From positions 1 through 46,683 of the forward strand of contig JAFURP010000016.1 of the NCBI GenBank assembly GCA_017471785.1: a stretch of 46,683 nt of DNA, given 5' to 3'. The notes under the pieces were generated by a model, which was given only the letters and a program-made list of their open reading frames with translations, made no database searches and had not been told where the DNA came from. Numbering within the stretch: position 1 is the first letter of the stretch; every line of letters begins with the position of its first letter. Made by a program: the position numbers and the translations under genes. Below, one piece after another: positions 24,764 through 32,018 of the stretch. The stretch comes from Clostridia bacterium. GTDB lineage: Bacteria > Bacillota > Clostridia > Christensenellales > Borkfalkiaceae.

Positions 24764-24772
24764 ATTATAGCA
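24764..24772 (-). promoter_or_regulatory. Extended -10 promoter of rsmG
   Basis: TGCTATAAT on the minus strand ends 9 nt before the rsmG ATG. The context GCTATAATAGA...GCTATGG closely resembles the PAP2 promoter/start at 3904-3919. Confidence 0.6.
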
Positions 24773-24808
24773 CTTTATTTTGCAAATATCAACTGCTTTG
24801 AAAACCAA

Positions 24809-25215
24809 ATCAAATATTTTTTTATCAACCCCTTGTGTAAAGCGTATTCCACACGGTGGATAAATACTGTGGAAAAACGAGCTTATCGTATATTTATACT
24901 TTACTTTATTATAAATATACGTTTTTACATTTACTTTCTCTTTTTTATTTTTCCACTTTTACACAAATTCTCCACTTTCTTTTCCACCGAAAAAAACGGG
25001 GTTGTCCACACCCATTTTAAGAACGAAAAAGGCTTGTCTTATAAGGGCTACGGGAAGGTCTACGTCGGGTTATCCACCTTTCCACACCCCTCTACTAATA
25101 CTACTTCTTTTTCTAATTTTAATAATAAAAATAAGAGAGGATTAGAGCCTGACGCTCCTCTTTCTTCCCTAAAAGGGAAGACGGATAAAAAAAATTCAAA
25201 AAAGATGGAACTGCT
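24809..25215. other. Left DnaA-box-like cluster with AT-rich stretch, candidate oriC
   Basis: This gene-free segment lies between rsmG and the SLOG/dnaN block. DnaA-box-like sites include GGTGGATAA (24855-24863), TGTGGAAAA (24868-24876), TTGTCCACA (25002-25010) and TTATCCACC (25070-25078), plus several TTTTCCAC half-matches. Between them, ~24890-24960 is strongly A+T-rich (TTATACTTTACTTTATTATA) and could be the unwinding element. The neighbours rsmG and dnaN support an origin, although most boxes are one base off consensus. Confidence 0.6.
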
Positions 25216-25218
25216 CCG

Positions 25219-25246
25219 TTGACAAAAAATGGAAATGTGGTATAAT
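25219..25246 (+). promoter_or_regulatory. Consensus promoter of the SLOG gene
   Basis: TTGACA (25219-25224), a 16-nt spacer and TGGTATAAT (hexamer 25241-25246). Confidence 0.8.
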
Positions 25247-25264
25247 AGATAGCGAGGTGATTTT

Positions 25265-25756
25265 ATGAACGGCATACAAACGGCGATAGAAATAGAAAAG
25301 GCAAACGCCTGCGCCTTTACGGGACACAGGTCGTTGGACGAAGCTTTTTCGTCCGAGCTTTTGGAAAGGGAGATAGAAAACGCGATTCTTTTAGGCGTGA
25401 CCGTATTTTTTAACGGTATGGCGGCGGGCTTCGATCTTATCGCCGCGGAAAGGACGTTGGCGTTAAAAAGAAAATATCCGCAAATAAAGCTGATCGCCTG
25501 TATACCCTATTACGGGCAGGAAAAAAGCTTTTCCGACGGGGATAAGAAAAGGTACGCGGAGATTTTGAAAAAAGCGGACGAGCAGGTGATCTTGAGCGAG
25601 CGGTATTTCAGAGGTTGTATGCACGAGAGAAACCGCTATATGGCGGATAGGGCGGATATGCTGATCGCTTATTGTAAAAAGGATACGGGGGGAACGGCGT
25701 TCACGGTGAAGTATTTTCAAAAAAAATATCCCTACAAAAAAACGGTTTTTCTTTGA
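25265..25756 (+). CDS. SLOG-superfamily (DUF1273-like) nucleotide-binding protein
   Basis: A 163-residue Rossmann-like protein: CAFTGHRSL (18-26), a GMAAGFDLIAAERTL ligand-binding segment, KLIACIPYYGQ, RNRYMADRADMLIAYCKKDTGGTAFTVKYF. These are the marks of the DUF1273/YspA branch of the SLOG fold, which binds nucleotide-derived ligands; the physiological role is generally unknown. The RBS GAGGTG precedes ATG 25265. It occupies the slot between the DnaA-box region and dnaN where dnaA normally lies, and runs 103 nt ahead of dnaN, which has its own promoter. Confidence 0.85.
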   Translation: MNGIQTAIEIEKANACAFTGHRSLDEAFSSELLEREIENAILLGVTVFFNGMAAGFDLIAAERTLALKRKYPQIKLIACIPYYGQEKSFSDGDKKRYAEILKKADEQVILSERYFRGCMHERNRYMADRADMLIAYCKKDTGGTAFTVKYFQKKYPYKKTVFL

Positions 25757-25791
25757 AAAAGAAAAAAGAATTTAATACGCTGGGTTTTTGC

Positions 25792-25820
25792 TTGCAAAAA
25801 AAAGGCGTATATGGTACAAT
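25792..25820 (+). promoter_or_regulatory. SigA-type promoter of dnaN
   Basis: TTGCAA (25792-25797), a 17-nt spacer and TACAAT (25815-25820) precede dnaN by 40 nt. Confidence 0.75.
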
Positions 25821-25859
25821 AAGAACAAAGAAAAAAAGTTGTGCAAAAGGAGAAAATAT

Positions 25860-26969
25860 ATGAAATTCGTATGTGAGGGAACGGTATTATCGGACGCGGC
25901 GTTTAGCGTGTGCAAGGCTTGCGCGGTCAAGACCATCACGCCCGTTTTGGAATGTATCAAGATAGAAGCGAAAAACGACGGGATCACGCTCACCGCTTAC
26001 GACGGGGAGATATCCATTGAAAAAAAGGTAAAAGCCGAGGTTTTGGAGGAGGGCGAGATTTGCGTGAACGGGAAGCTGTTTGCCGATTTCGTGGGTAAGA
26101 TATCCCGTTCGGAAATGGTGATCGCCGCCGACGAGGGAGGTATGATCATTCGCTACGGGGACAGCGAAACGAATATGCAAACGCTGCCCGCCAAGGATTT
26201 CCCCGTGATCGAGAACGGCGCGTTTAACGAGGGGTATTTCGAAACCAAGCAGGAGGATCTGAAAAACCTGATCGCAAAGGTGGTATTTTGCTGCGCGACG
26301 GACGAGAGCCGTCCTATTTTGAAGGGGTGTCTTTTGGAAACGAAGGAGGGTAAGCTGACGGCGACCGCGCTCGACGGGTTCAGAATGGCTACCTCCTATT
26401 GCGAAACGAAGGTGAGCGACGGGGAGATGAAGCTCGTATGTCCGGCGAGAACGCTTACGGAAATTTCCCGTATGATAGAGGGAGAGGAGTCTTTGAAGAT
26501 ATACGCGCATAAAAACCGTCTTGCGGTGGGCGTGAACGATACGGTGATCACCTCCCGCTTGTACGCCGGCGAGTTCGTCAGAAAGGAAAATATATTCCCC
26601 GTCGATTTCAATACGAAAGTCACGGTAAACAAAAGCGAGATCGTAGAAAGCGTGGAGCGCGCTTCCGTACTCATTCGCGGCGATAAAAACAATCTCGTTT
26701 TATTCGAGATCAAAAACGACAAGATCAATATCAACGCCAACTCGGAGATGGGTAAGGTGGAGGAGACGATCGCCGCCGAGCTGGAGGGCGAGGAATTGAA
26801 GGTGGCGATGAACGGCAAGTATCTTTTGGACGCGCTCAAAGCGCTCGACGAGGAGAAGATCGTGCTTTCGTTCAACTCCCCCGTTTCGCCGTTTACTTTG
26901 GAAAACAGCGAGGACAAGCGCAGTCAATATCTCGTTTTACCGTTGAGAACCGGCTCGTCCGCACAATAA
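25860..26969 (+). CDS. dnaN: DNA polymerase III beta subunit (sliding clamp)
   Basis: A 369-residue, three-domain processivity clamp that tethers PolIII to DNA. Recognisable parts are the N-terminus MKFVCEGTVLSDAAFSVCKACAVKTITPVLECIKIEA, the central CATDESRPILKGCLLE-x-GFRMATSYCE and the C-terminal end QYLVLPLRT, where the binding cleft forms. The frame is open to 25788, but ATG 25860 has AAAAGGAG and matches the family N-terminus. dnaA, the usual upstream partner, is absent; a SLOG gene lies there instead. The next gene is rpmH rather than recF/yaaA. Confidence 0.96.
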   Translation: MKFVCEGTVLSDAAFSVCKACAVKTITPVLECIKIEAKNDGITLTAYDGEISIEKKVKAEVLEEGEICVNGKLFADFVGKISRSEMVIAADEGGMIIRYGDSETNMQTLPAKDFPVIENGAFNEGYFETKQEDLKNLIAKVVFCCATDESRPILKGCLLETKEGKLTATALDGFRMATSYCETKVSDGEMKLVCPARTLTEISRMIEGEESLKIYAHKNRLAVGVNDTVITSRLYAGEFVRKENIFPVDFNTKVTVNKSEIVESVERASVLIRGDKNNLVLFEIKNDKININANSEMGKVEETIAAELEGEELKVAMNGKYLLDALKALDEEKIVLSFNSPVSPFTLENSEDKRSQYLVLPLRTGSSAQ

Positions 26970-27005
26970 AATCAAGACAAAAAGCAAAAAAGAGCGTAAA
27001 ATTGC

Positions 27006-27035
27006 TTGACGGATTTCGGTTATTTGCGATATAAT
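27006..27035 (+). promoter_or_regulatory. SigA-type promoter of the rpmH operon
   Basis: TTGACG (27006-27011), an 18-nt spacer and TATAAT (27030-27035) lie 84 nt before rpmH. Confidence 0.75.
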
Positions 27036-27118
27036 AGGAAAAGTTATCGTGGGGAGTATCGCGATATCGAAAAAAAAACGAAAAAAAAGAAAACTGAAAT
27101 AAAAGCAGGAGAAAGATC

Positions 27119-27253
27119 ATGAAAAGAACCTATCAACCCAAGAAAAGACAAAAGAGCAAGGTACACGGCTTCCGTAAGAGAATGGCTACGAGCGCGGGCA
27201 GACGCGTGTTGAAGCGCCGTCGCGATAAGGGTAGAAAAAGACTTACGCACTAA
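27119..27253 (+). CDS. rpmH: 50S ribosomal protein L34
   Basis: A 44-residue, very basic protein, [20 protein letters not shown]... ending RKRLTH, the full length and sequence pattern of L34 in the large ribosomal subunit. AGGAG lies 8 nt before ATG 27119. It heads the classic rpmH-rnpA-yidD-yidC-jag operon and is driven by its own promoter. Confidence 0.98.
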   Translation: MKRTYQPKKRQKSKVHGFRKRMATSAGRRVLKRRRDKGRKRLTH

Positions 27254-27331
27254 ATAAAAGCGTAAAGACCCAAGGGTAAAAAAAGCGATTCCTTTCCTTT
27301 TTATCAAAGGAGAGGATTTGCCATTTTAGAA

Positions 27332-27649
27332 ATGAAATATATAAGGCTTAAAAAACAATCGGATTTTCAAAAGCTGTTTCAAAAAGGGAAAAGAGCCTTT
27401 TCCCCCTCGCTTACTATGCTGTACCGCGCCGCGTCAAAGACGACGATGGGTATATCCGTCGGAAAAAAGCACGGCAAGAGCGTGCAAAGAAACCGCATAA
27501 AACGGTTGCTTAGGGAAGCGTTCCGCGCGGAGGCGGAGCGTATGCAGGGCACCTACGCGATCGTGCTTATTCCCAAAGTGAGAGAGGAATACAGCTTGAA
27601 AACCTTTCGGCAACACTTGCAATGTATGATAAAAAAGGACAACCTGTAA
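27332..27649 (+). CDS. rnpA: Ribonuclease P protein component
   Basis: A 105-residue basic protein that helps the RNase P RNA bind and process pre-tRNA. The RNR motif [17 protein letters not shown] and the N-terminal [16 protein letters not shown] are typical. Start is uncertain: GGAGAGG (27309-27315) is 16 nt from ATG 27332 but 7 nt from an in-frame ATT at 27323, which would add MLE before MKYIRLKK. Its 3' end overlaps yidD by 28 nt, so the two are translationally coupled. Confidence 0.95.
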   Translation: MKYIRLKKQSDFQKLFQKGKRAFSPSLTMLYRAASKTTMGISVGKKHGKSVQRNRIKRLLREAFRAEAERMQGTYAIVLIPKVREEYSLKTFRQHLQCMIKKDNL

Positions 27650-27948
27650 AACTCAGCTTTTTCCGCCTGTGCAAGGAAAACGGACGGTACCTTCGAAAAA
27701 AGGTATTCAAGCCGTACGGAAAAATGCTTTGTATGCGTTTGATCCGCTTTTATCAAAAGTATTTGTCCAAAAAACGCTGTCCGTACAAGCCCTCCTGTTC
27801 GGAATATACCTTGGAGTGCATCAACAATCAAGGGGTCTTGATCGGGATATTGCTCGGCGCGTGGCGGATATTACGTTGCAATCCTTTTACGAAAGGGGGG
27901 TACGATCCCGCGCCCGAACCGTTTTTTAAGAAAAGATGGCTGTTATAA
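27622..27948 (+). CDS. yidD: Membrane protein insertion efficiency factor YidD
   Basis: 108 residues, slightly longer than the usual ~70-90. The core [62 protein letters not shown] has the conserved cysteines and the GGxDPxP end. Relatives assist YidC at the membrane. The N-terminal ~35 residues overlap rnpA; an internal Met (about residue 35 or 38) is an alternative start. It lies between rnpA and yidC, as in most bacteria. Confidence 0.93.
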   Translation: MYDKKGQPVKLSFFRLCKENGRYLRKKVFKPYGKMLCMRLIRFYQKYLSKKRCPYKPSCSEYTLECINNQGVLIGILLGAWRILRCNPFTKGGYDPAPEPFFKKRWLL

Positions 27949-28010
27949 GCGTTCTTTGGGTATAAAAAAAGAAGATAACGCCTTTTGAATAAGGGGCGAA
28001 AAGGAACACA

Positions 28011-29426
28011 ATGGAATTTATGCAATTGTTAAGCAGCGTTCCCGTATCTTTGTACGGGCAAACGTTCGACATTGACCTCAACTGGATAGGTAATTTGATC
28101 AGATTGCTCATCACAGCCGTCGGCTCGGTGGGCGTCGGTATCATTTTATTCTCTTTGATCTTGAAGGTTATCGTTTTGCCTTTCGACGTCTATCAACGGA
28201 TATCGATGCGCAAGCAAAACCTCAAAATGAAAGAAAACCAAGAAAAAATGGAAAAGCTGCAAAAGCAGTATGCAAACAATAAGGAAATGTATAACCAAAA
28301 GGTTATGGAAATGTATAAGGAGAGCGGTATTTCTATGTTCTCCTCCTGTTTGCCCATGATCCTTTCCATGGTCATCTTTATCGTCGCGATCAACGCGTTC
28401 AACGCGTACGCGCAATACGCCAACGTGCAAAATTACAACACGATGGTCAAGGCGTACAACGCCGCGATCGTGTCCTACGCGCCCGATTTAAACGAGATCG
28501 CCCAGGATAACAGCGGTATCACCGTCACGGACGACGGGAGCGTTGTTATCGTAAAAGACGCGGATAAGCCCGTTTTCTATACCGTAGCTTATCAAGCGGA
28601 TTACGCGGCGGATAATTACGCGTACGTGAAAAACGCGGAAAAGAGCTATGCGATAGATACCGCCGTCGCGCTTGCGGATAACGATATCAAGGCGTACGTG
28701 GACGGCAAGGTTGCCGCGGGTACGCAGGAGAGCGACGCGCTTTCCTCCTATTTCTACGAAAAGGCGCAAGAGGCGGTCGTCGTAGCGTACGAAACGGAGG
28801 TTTACGAGCGGACGAGCTTCCTTTGGATCAAGAATATTTGGGCTACGGACGCGAGCTATAAGCACCCCGTGCTCGATTATACCTCGTTCCAAAGCGAAAT
28901 TTCGCGCGAGGAATTTAACGTGAACGGCGAGGAGGTCGATTTCGGCGATCTGACGACGACGGTGTACGATTCCGATTCGTATAACCATATCACCGCCAAG
29001 CTCGACAAGCAAAAGGACCAAGCGAACGGGTATTATATCTTGATCGTGCTGTCCATCGGTACCATTTTGTTACAACAATGGATATCCATGCGCGCGAACA
29101 AGGAACAGCAAAAGTACGGCTCGGTGGACGGTCAAGGCGCTTCCCAGCAAAAGATGATGCTCGTCATTATGACGGTGATGTTCGCGGTATTCTCGTTTAT
29201 GTACAGCTCGGCGTTCTCGATCTATATGATTATGAGCAACATTCTCTCCCTCTTATCTACGCTTATTATCAATAAATTCGTGGATAAGCGAGCGGAAAAG
29301 GCAGAGGAGAAAGCGTTTAGAGAAAAGTACGACAGGGCGTATTCGTCGCGCGCGGCAAAAACGGCCGGCTTGCGGACGGGTGGTAAAAACGCTAAAAACG
29401 ACAAAAACGCCAACAAAAAGAAATAA
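28011..29426 (+). CDS. yidC: YidC/Oxa1-family membrane insertase with large extracytoplasmic insertions
   Basis: A 471-residue membrane insertase, much longer than the ~260-280 residues usual for Firmicutes. Transmembrane segments are near residues 30-56, 112-130, 341-357 and 385-420. The groove Arg lies in VYQRISMRKQN, followed by the charged cytoplasmic hairpin (70-105). Two additions lie on the outer side: ~135 residues (132-268) before the conserved FLWIKNIWATD, and ~55 (283-338) after it. There is no lipobox Cys at the N-terminus. The tail is Lys/Asn-rich, as in ribosome-binding YidC. GGAACACA precedes ATG 28011. Confidence 0.94.
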   Translation: MEFMQLLSSVPVSLYGQTFDIDLNWIGNLIRLLITAVGSVGVGIILFSLILKVIVLPFDVYQRISMRKQNLKMKENQEKMEKLQKQYANNKEMYNQKVMEMYKESGISMFSSCLPMILSMVIFIVAINAFNAYAQYANVQNYNTMVKAYNAAIVSYAPDLNEIAQDNSGITVTDDGSVVIVKDADKPVFYTVAYQADYAADNYAYVKNAEKSYAIDTAVALADNDIKAYVDGKVAAGTQESDALSSYFYEKAQEAVVVAYETEVYERTSFLWIKNIWATDASYKHPVLDYTSFQSEISREEFNVNGEEVDFGDLTTTVYDSDSYNHITAKLDKQKDQANGYYILIVLSIGTILLQQWISMRANKEQQKYGSVDGQGASQQKMMLVIMTVMFAVFSFMYSSAFSIYMIMSNILSLLSTLIINKFVDKRAEKAEEKAFREKYDRAYSSRAAKTAGLRTGGKNAKNDKNANKKK

Positions 29427-29475
29427 GTGAGAGAAATTTTCCGCCTATAATTCAGGCGAAAGGGGATATAGAAAA

Positions 29476-30423
29476 ATGAAATACACGGAATTTACAGGCA
29501 AGACGGTGGAGGAAGCCGTCGAAGAGGGGCTGAAAACGCTCGGCTTAACGGAAGATCAAGCGGATATCCGCGTTTTGGAGGAGGGCAAGAAAAAGCTGTT
29601 CGGCTCGGTGAAAGCGCGCGTGGAGATCGCGGCGAAGGGCTGCGAGGCGTGTGACTGCGCGTGCGAAAGCGAGAACGATAGCGAGGAAGCGCCCGTAGCC
29701 GTGAAAACGGGTGAAAAGACGGACGGAGAGAGAACGGTCGAATTCTTGGAAGGGCTGTTCAAGATCCTGAAGATCACCGCTTGCACGGAGCTCGTTTCCG
29801 AGGGCGAAAAGGTGGAGATCAACGTGACGGCGGCGAACACCAACGCGGTGATCGGTAAGCGCGGCGTTATGCTCGACGCCATTCAAACGCTTGCCGGCGC
29901 GGTGGCGAACACGGGCAGGGATAAATATAAACGCGTGGTCGTCGATTGCGAAAACTATCGCGAAAACAGGGAAGCTACCCTGAACAAGCTTGCGGAAAAC
30001 CTCGCGCAAAAGGCGATCCGCTTGGGTAAGAAGGTAAAGCTCGAGCCGATGAACCCGTACGAAAGACGGATCATTCATTCGGCGCTTTCCGAGCGCGAGG
30101 GCGTAAAGACGGAGAGCGAGGGCAAGGAGCCAAACCGTTATATCGTCGTTATTCCCGATAATTTGGAGGACCCGACGGCGGAGGCGATCCCTGCGCGTAC
30201 GGAAAGAAGAAACGATCACGGCAGAGGCAGCTCGCGCGGCGGCTACGGCAACCGCGGCGGCAGGGGCGGCTCGCGTGGATTCGGTAATCGCAGCGGCGGC
30301 TATAAAAAGTTCAATCGCGACGGCGCTAGCTCGGGTAGCTCGGGCGGTACCAGCTTGAAAAAGGATCACGATTTCTTCGGTATCTTCCTCGGTAACAGCG
30401 GTAACAGCGGCGAAGAAGAATAA
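29476..30423 (+). CDS. jag: Jag/KhpB RNA-binding protein with an RGG-type tail
   Basis: A 315-residue protein. It has a Jag-N domain (1-52, LEEGKKKLFGSVKARVEI), a KH domain with the GKRG loop (127-130) and an R3H domain (RRIIH 197-201). Jag/KhpB binds RNA with KhpA and affects cell elongation and sporulation. After residue 245 comes a Gly/Arg/Ser-rich disordered tail (GRGSSRGGYGNRGGRGG) not usual in the family. Between Jag-N and KH is a Cys/Glu-rich linker (CEACDCACESEND). It is the last gene of the rpmH operon, followed by a bidirectional terminator. Confidence 0.95.
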   Translation: MKYTEFTGKTVEEAVEEGLKTLGLTEDQADIRVLEEGKKKLFGSVKARVEIAAKGCEACDCACESENDSEEAPVAVKTGEKTDGERTVEFLEGLFKILKITACTELVSEGEKVEINVTAANTNAVIGKRGVMLDAIQTLAGAVANTGRDKYKRVVVDCENYRENREATLNKLAENLAQKAIRLGKKVKLEPMNPYERRIIHSALSEREGVKTESEGKEPNRYIVVIPDNLEDPTAEAIPARTERRNDHGRGSSRGGYGNRGGRGGSRGFGNRSGGYKKFNRDGASSGSSGGTSLKKDHDFFGIFLGNSGNSGEEE

Positions 30424-30439
30424 TAACGAATATAAAGGA

Positions 30440-30470
30440 AGCCCCCGACGGATAACCGTCGGGGGCTGTT
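30440..30470. terminator. Terminator between jag and queT
   Basis: A 12-bp stem, AGCCCCCGACGG (30440-30451) with CCGTCGGGGGCT (30456-30467), and a 4-nt loop. The plus strand then reads GTTTATC; the minus strand has TTCCTTTATATT. It serves both convergent genes. Confidence 0.8.
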
Positions 30471-30496
30471 TATCTACGAAAAGAAAGAGAGCGGCG

Positions 30497-31012
30497 CTAT
30501 TTTTTCCAAAGGCGTTTGATCGCGAAATATAACGGCGCGCCCAGACCGTAGACCCATACCGTTTGCGTGAGTAGGAATATGCCCACGTTGGCGAAATACG
30601 CCGTCCAAACGGTGGCGTAAGTCCCCGTATCGCCGAATAAAAAGACGATGATAAGGGGTATGGCGAACGCGTTGACGAGGACGGGGAACAAGCCGCCCAA
30701 AACGATCCTTACGCCGTCGCGCTTGCTTATCCGACCGATACAATAGGTCCCGAGCGCGGCGAGCAGGGTGGCGAGGGAGCCGAATACGATATCGTATACG
30801 CTGTACGCCGAAACGATATTCGAAAGCATACACCCGACGAAAAGCGCCGGCACCGCTTCGGGGAAAAAGAGGGGTAAAATACAAAGCGCCTCTGCCGGAC
30901 GGACTTGGAAGGGTCCGAAAGCAAAGGACATAAAAGCGTACGTGAGTACCACGTACAACGCGGCGATAACGCCTGCGCGACAAAGCCGCTTGGTGGTGAA
31001 TACCTCGTTCAT
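30497..31012 (-). CDS. queT: QueT-family queuosine-precursor transporter (ECF S-component)
   Basis: A 171-residue membrane protein with five to six hydrophobic segments. The opening RLCRAGVIAALYVVLTYAF and FGPFQVRPAEALCILPLFFPEAVPALFVGCMLSN are the signature of the QueT family, S-components that import preQ1/queuine-type precursors with the shared ECF energising module (not in this window). A preQ1-I-type aptamer directly upstream strongly supports the assignment. GAGG lies 7 nt before ATG 31012 and is part of the aptamer tail. Confidence 0.95.
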   Translation of the reverse strand: MNEVFTTKRLCRAGVIAALYVVLTYAFMSFAFGPFQVRPAEALCILPLFFPEAVPALFVGCMLSNIVSAYSVYDIVFGSLATLLAALGTYCIGRISKRDGVRIVLGGLFPVLVNAFAIPLIIVFLFGDTGTYATVWTAYFANVGIFLLTQTVWVYGLGAPLYFAIKRLWKK

Positions 31013-31019
31013 TCGTATA

Positions 31020-31061
31020 CCTCGGTTTTTTTATTTGGAAGTGTTTACCGAAAACCTTCCC
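31020..31061 (-). promoter_or_regulatory. preQ1-I-type riboswitch controlling queT translation
   Basis: On the minus strand GGAAG (31060-31056) pairs with CTTCC (31041-31037). The loop holds TCGGT (31051-31047), and an A-rich tail (AAATAAAAAAACCGAGG) brings ACCGA (31026-31022) back to pair with TCGGT, forming the H-type pseudoknot of preQ1-I. The pseudoknot strand runs straight into the GAGG Shine-Dalgarno sequence, so ligand binding should hide the RBS. The whole aptamer is ~42 nt and starts a few nt after the expected transcription start. Confidence 0.88.
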
Positions 31062-31073
31062 GTTACGCTACTT

Positions 31074-31082
31074 ATTATAGCA
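31074..31082 (-). promoter_or_regulatory. Extended -10 promoter of queT
   Basis: TGCTATAAT on the minus strand (hexamer 31079-31074) places the transcription start near 31067, just before the aptamer. Confidence 0.7.
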
Positions 31083-31098
31083 CGCCGCGCACGCGCTG

Positions 31099-31779
31099 TC
31101 AACCGTTTTTTCGGGCGGTTGCGCTTAAATCGCGCCGATTCCAAAGCAAAGAGGCGAGGGCGTCGGAAATGAGCTCGGACATCGTATATACGAGGTTTAA
31201 GCGCGTGGTGTTCAAAAGCCCGTAGTTGGCGAGCGAGCGCTCCGCGACGATCCCCATTACCGAAATATCCCCGATCGCGCCCAGCTTTTTATTGGCGCCC
31301 GCCCCCGGGTATAAGGGGGAGTCGGTGAGCTTGATAAGCCCGATATCGCCCTCCGCACCCACCGCCGCGTCCACGGCGACGATCTGACTGCCCGCGTGCG
31401 TTTCGCGAAGAAAGGTACGCAAATATTTGATCTCCTTGGCGGTCACGGGCGCGGCGAGCGTGCCGTATACGAACGTCGCGATACCCTGCGTTTTGTATTT
31501 GAGCATAGAGCCCGTGATGGGTCCCAAGCTGTCCCCGATCGCCAGATCGCTGCCGATACAAACCACGACGGGCGGCTTGTCGAGGTTGCCGTCGAAATGC
31601 CGTTGAAACGCGGCGTTTTTCGAGCGTGATCCCGTACCTGCGTCCTCCTTTTCGCCCGTTTTTCGCGCGAGCGAGCGCGGCGTGAGCTTGCGCTCCAAAT
31701 CGGCTCGGAGCAATTTATCCGCCGCCATCGCCGCGCCGTCCGCGGCAAGCTTGTTGTAAACGTGAAAAGAATATTCCAT
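31099..31779 (-). CDS. yyaC: YyaC-type spore protease homologue (DUF1256)
   Basis: A 226-residue protein. From about residue 70 it matches the YyaC/DUF1256 family: PVVVCIGSDLAIGDSLGPITGSMLKYK, VYGTLAAPVTAKEIKYL, VDAAVGAEGDIGLIKL, PGAGANKKLGAIGDISVMG. YyaC is related to the germination protease GPR and is found in spore formers. The N-terminal ~65 residues (basic, Thr/Gly/Ser-rich near 35-60) are more variable. The RBS GGAG precedes ATG 31779. It is not in an operon. With the ger genes it argues for a sporulation programme in this lineage. Confidence 0.9.
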   Translation of the reverse strand: MEYSFHVYNKLAADGAAMAADKLLRADLERKLTPRSLARKTGEKEDAGTGSRSKNAAFQRHFDGNLDKPPVVVCIGSDLAIGDSLGPITGSMLKYKTQGIATFVYGTLAAPVTAKEIKYLRTFLRETHAGSQIVAVDAAVGAEGDIGLIKLTDSPLYPGAGANKKLGAIGDISVMGIVAERSLANYGLLNTTRLNLVYTMSELISDALASLLWNRRDLSATARKNG

Positions 31780-31821
31780 AGAAAAACTCCGAAAAGTGTA
31801 ATGTGGTAGGATTTATATGAG

Positions 31822-31857
31822 ATTGCCAAACGGCAAGCTGCGCGCAACGACAAGGGT
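31822..31857. repeat. Short dispersed repeat (GCCAAACGGCAAGCTG type)
   Basis: GCCAAACGGCAAGCTG occurs here and again at 45063-45078; ACGGCAAGCTG recurs near 23907. The preceding ATATGAGATTGCCA resembles ATATGAGATCGCCA at 35152. It lies in the gap between yyaC and cvpA. Confidence 0.5.
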
Positions 31858-31954
31858 GGGAAAAGGGGAGAACGGTTTAAGTATAGCCCGAAAGCGGGGT
31901 TTACAAACGGAAAAAAACGGAAAAAATATTTTTCGGGAATTTTCTTTTTTCTCT

Positions 31955-31983
31955 TGAAAAAACCAAAGGCTTGTGCTATAATG
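31955..31983 (+). promoter_or_regulatory. SigA-type promoter of the CvpA-family gene
   Basis: TTGAAA (31955-31960), a 17-nt spacer and TGCTATAAT (hexamer 31978-31983). Confidence 0.8.
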
Positions 31984-32018
31984 GTTGCATACCGAAAAAA
32001 AAGGAGGAGGGACGAAGA

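Noticed and set aside
24833..25222. 129-codon open frame in the left DnaA-box region
   Set aside because: It has Phe/Tyr/Lys-rich composition from A+T-rich DNA, no RBS, and spans the candidate origin and the SLOG promoter.
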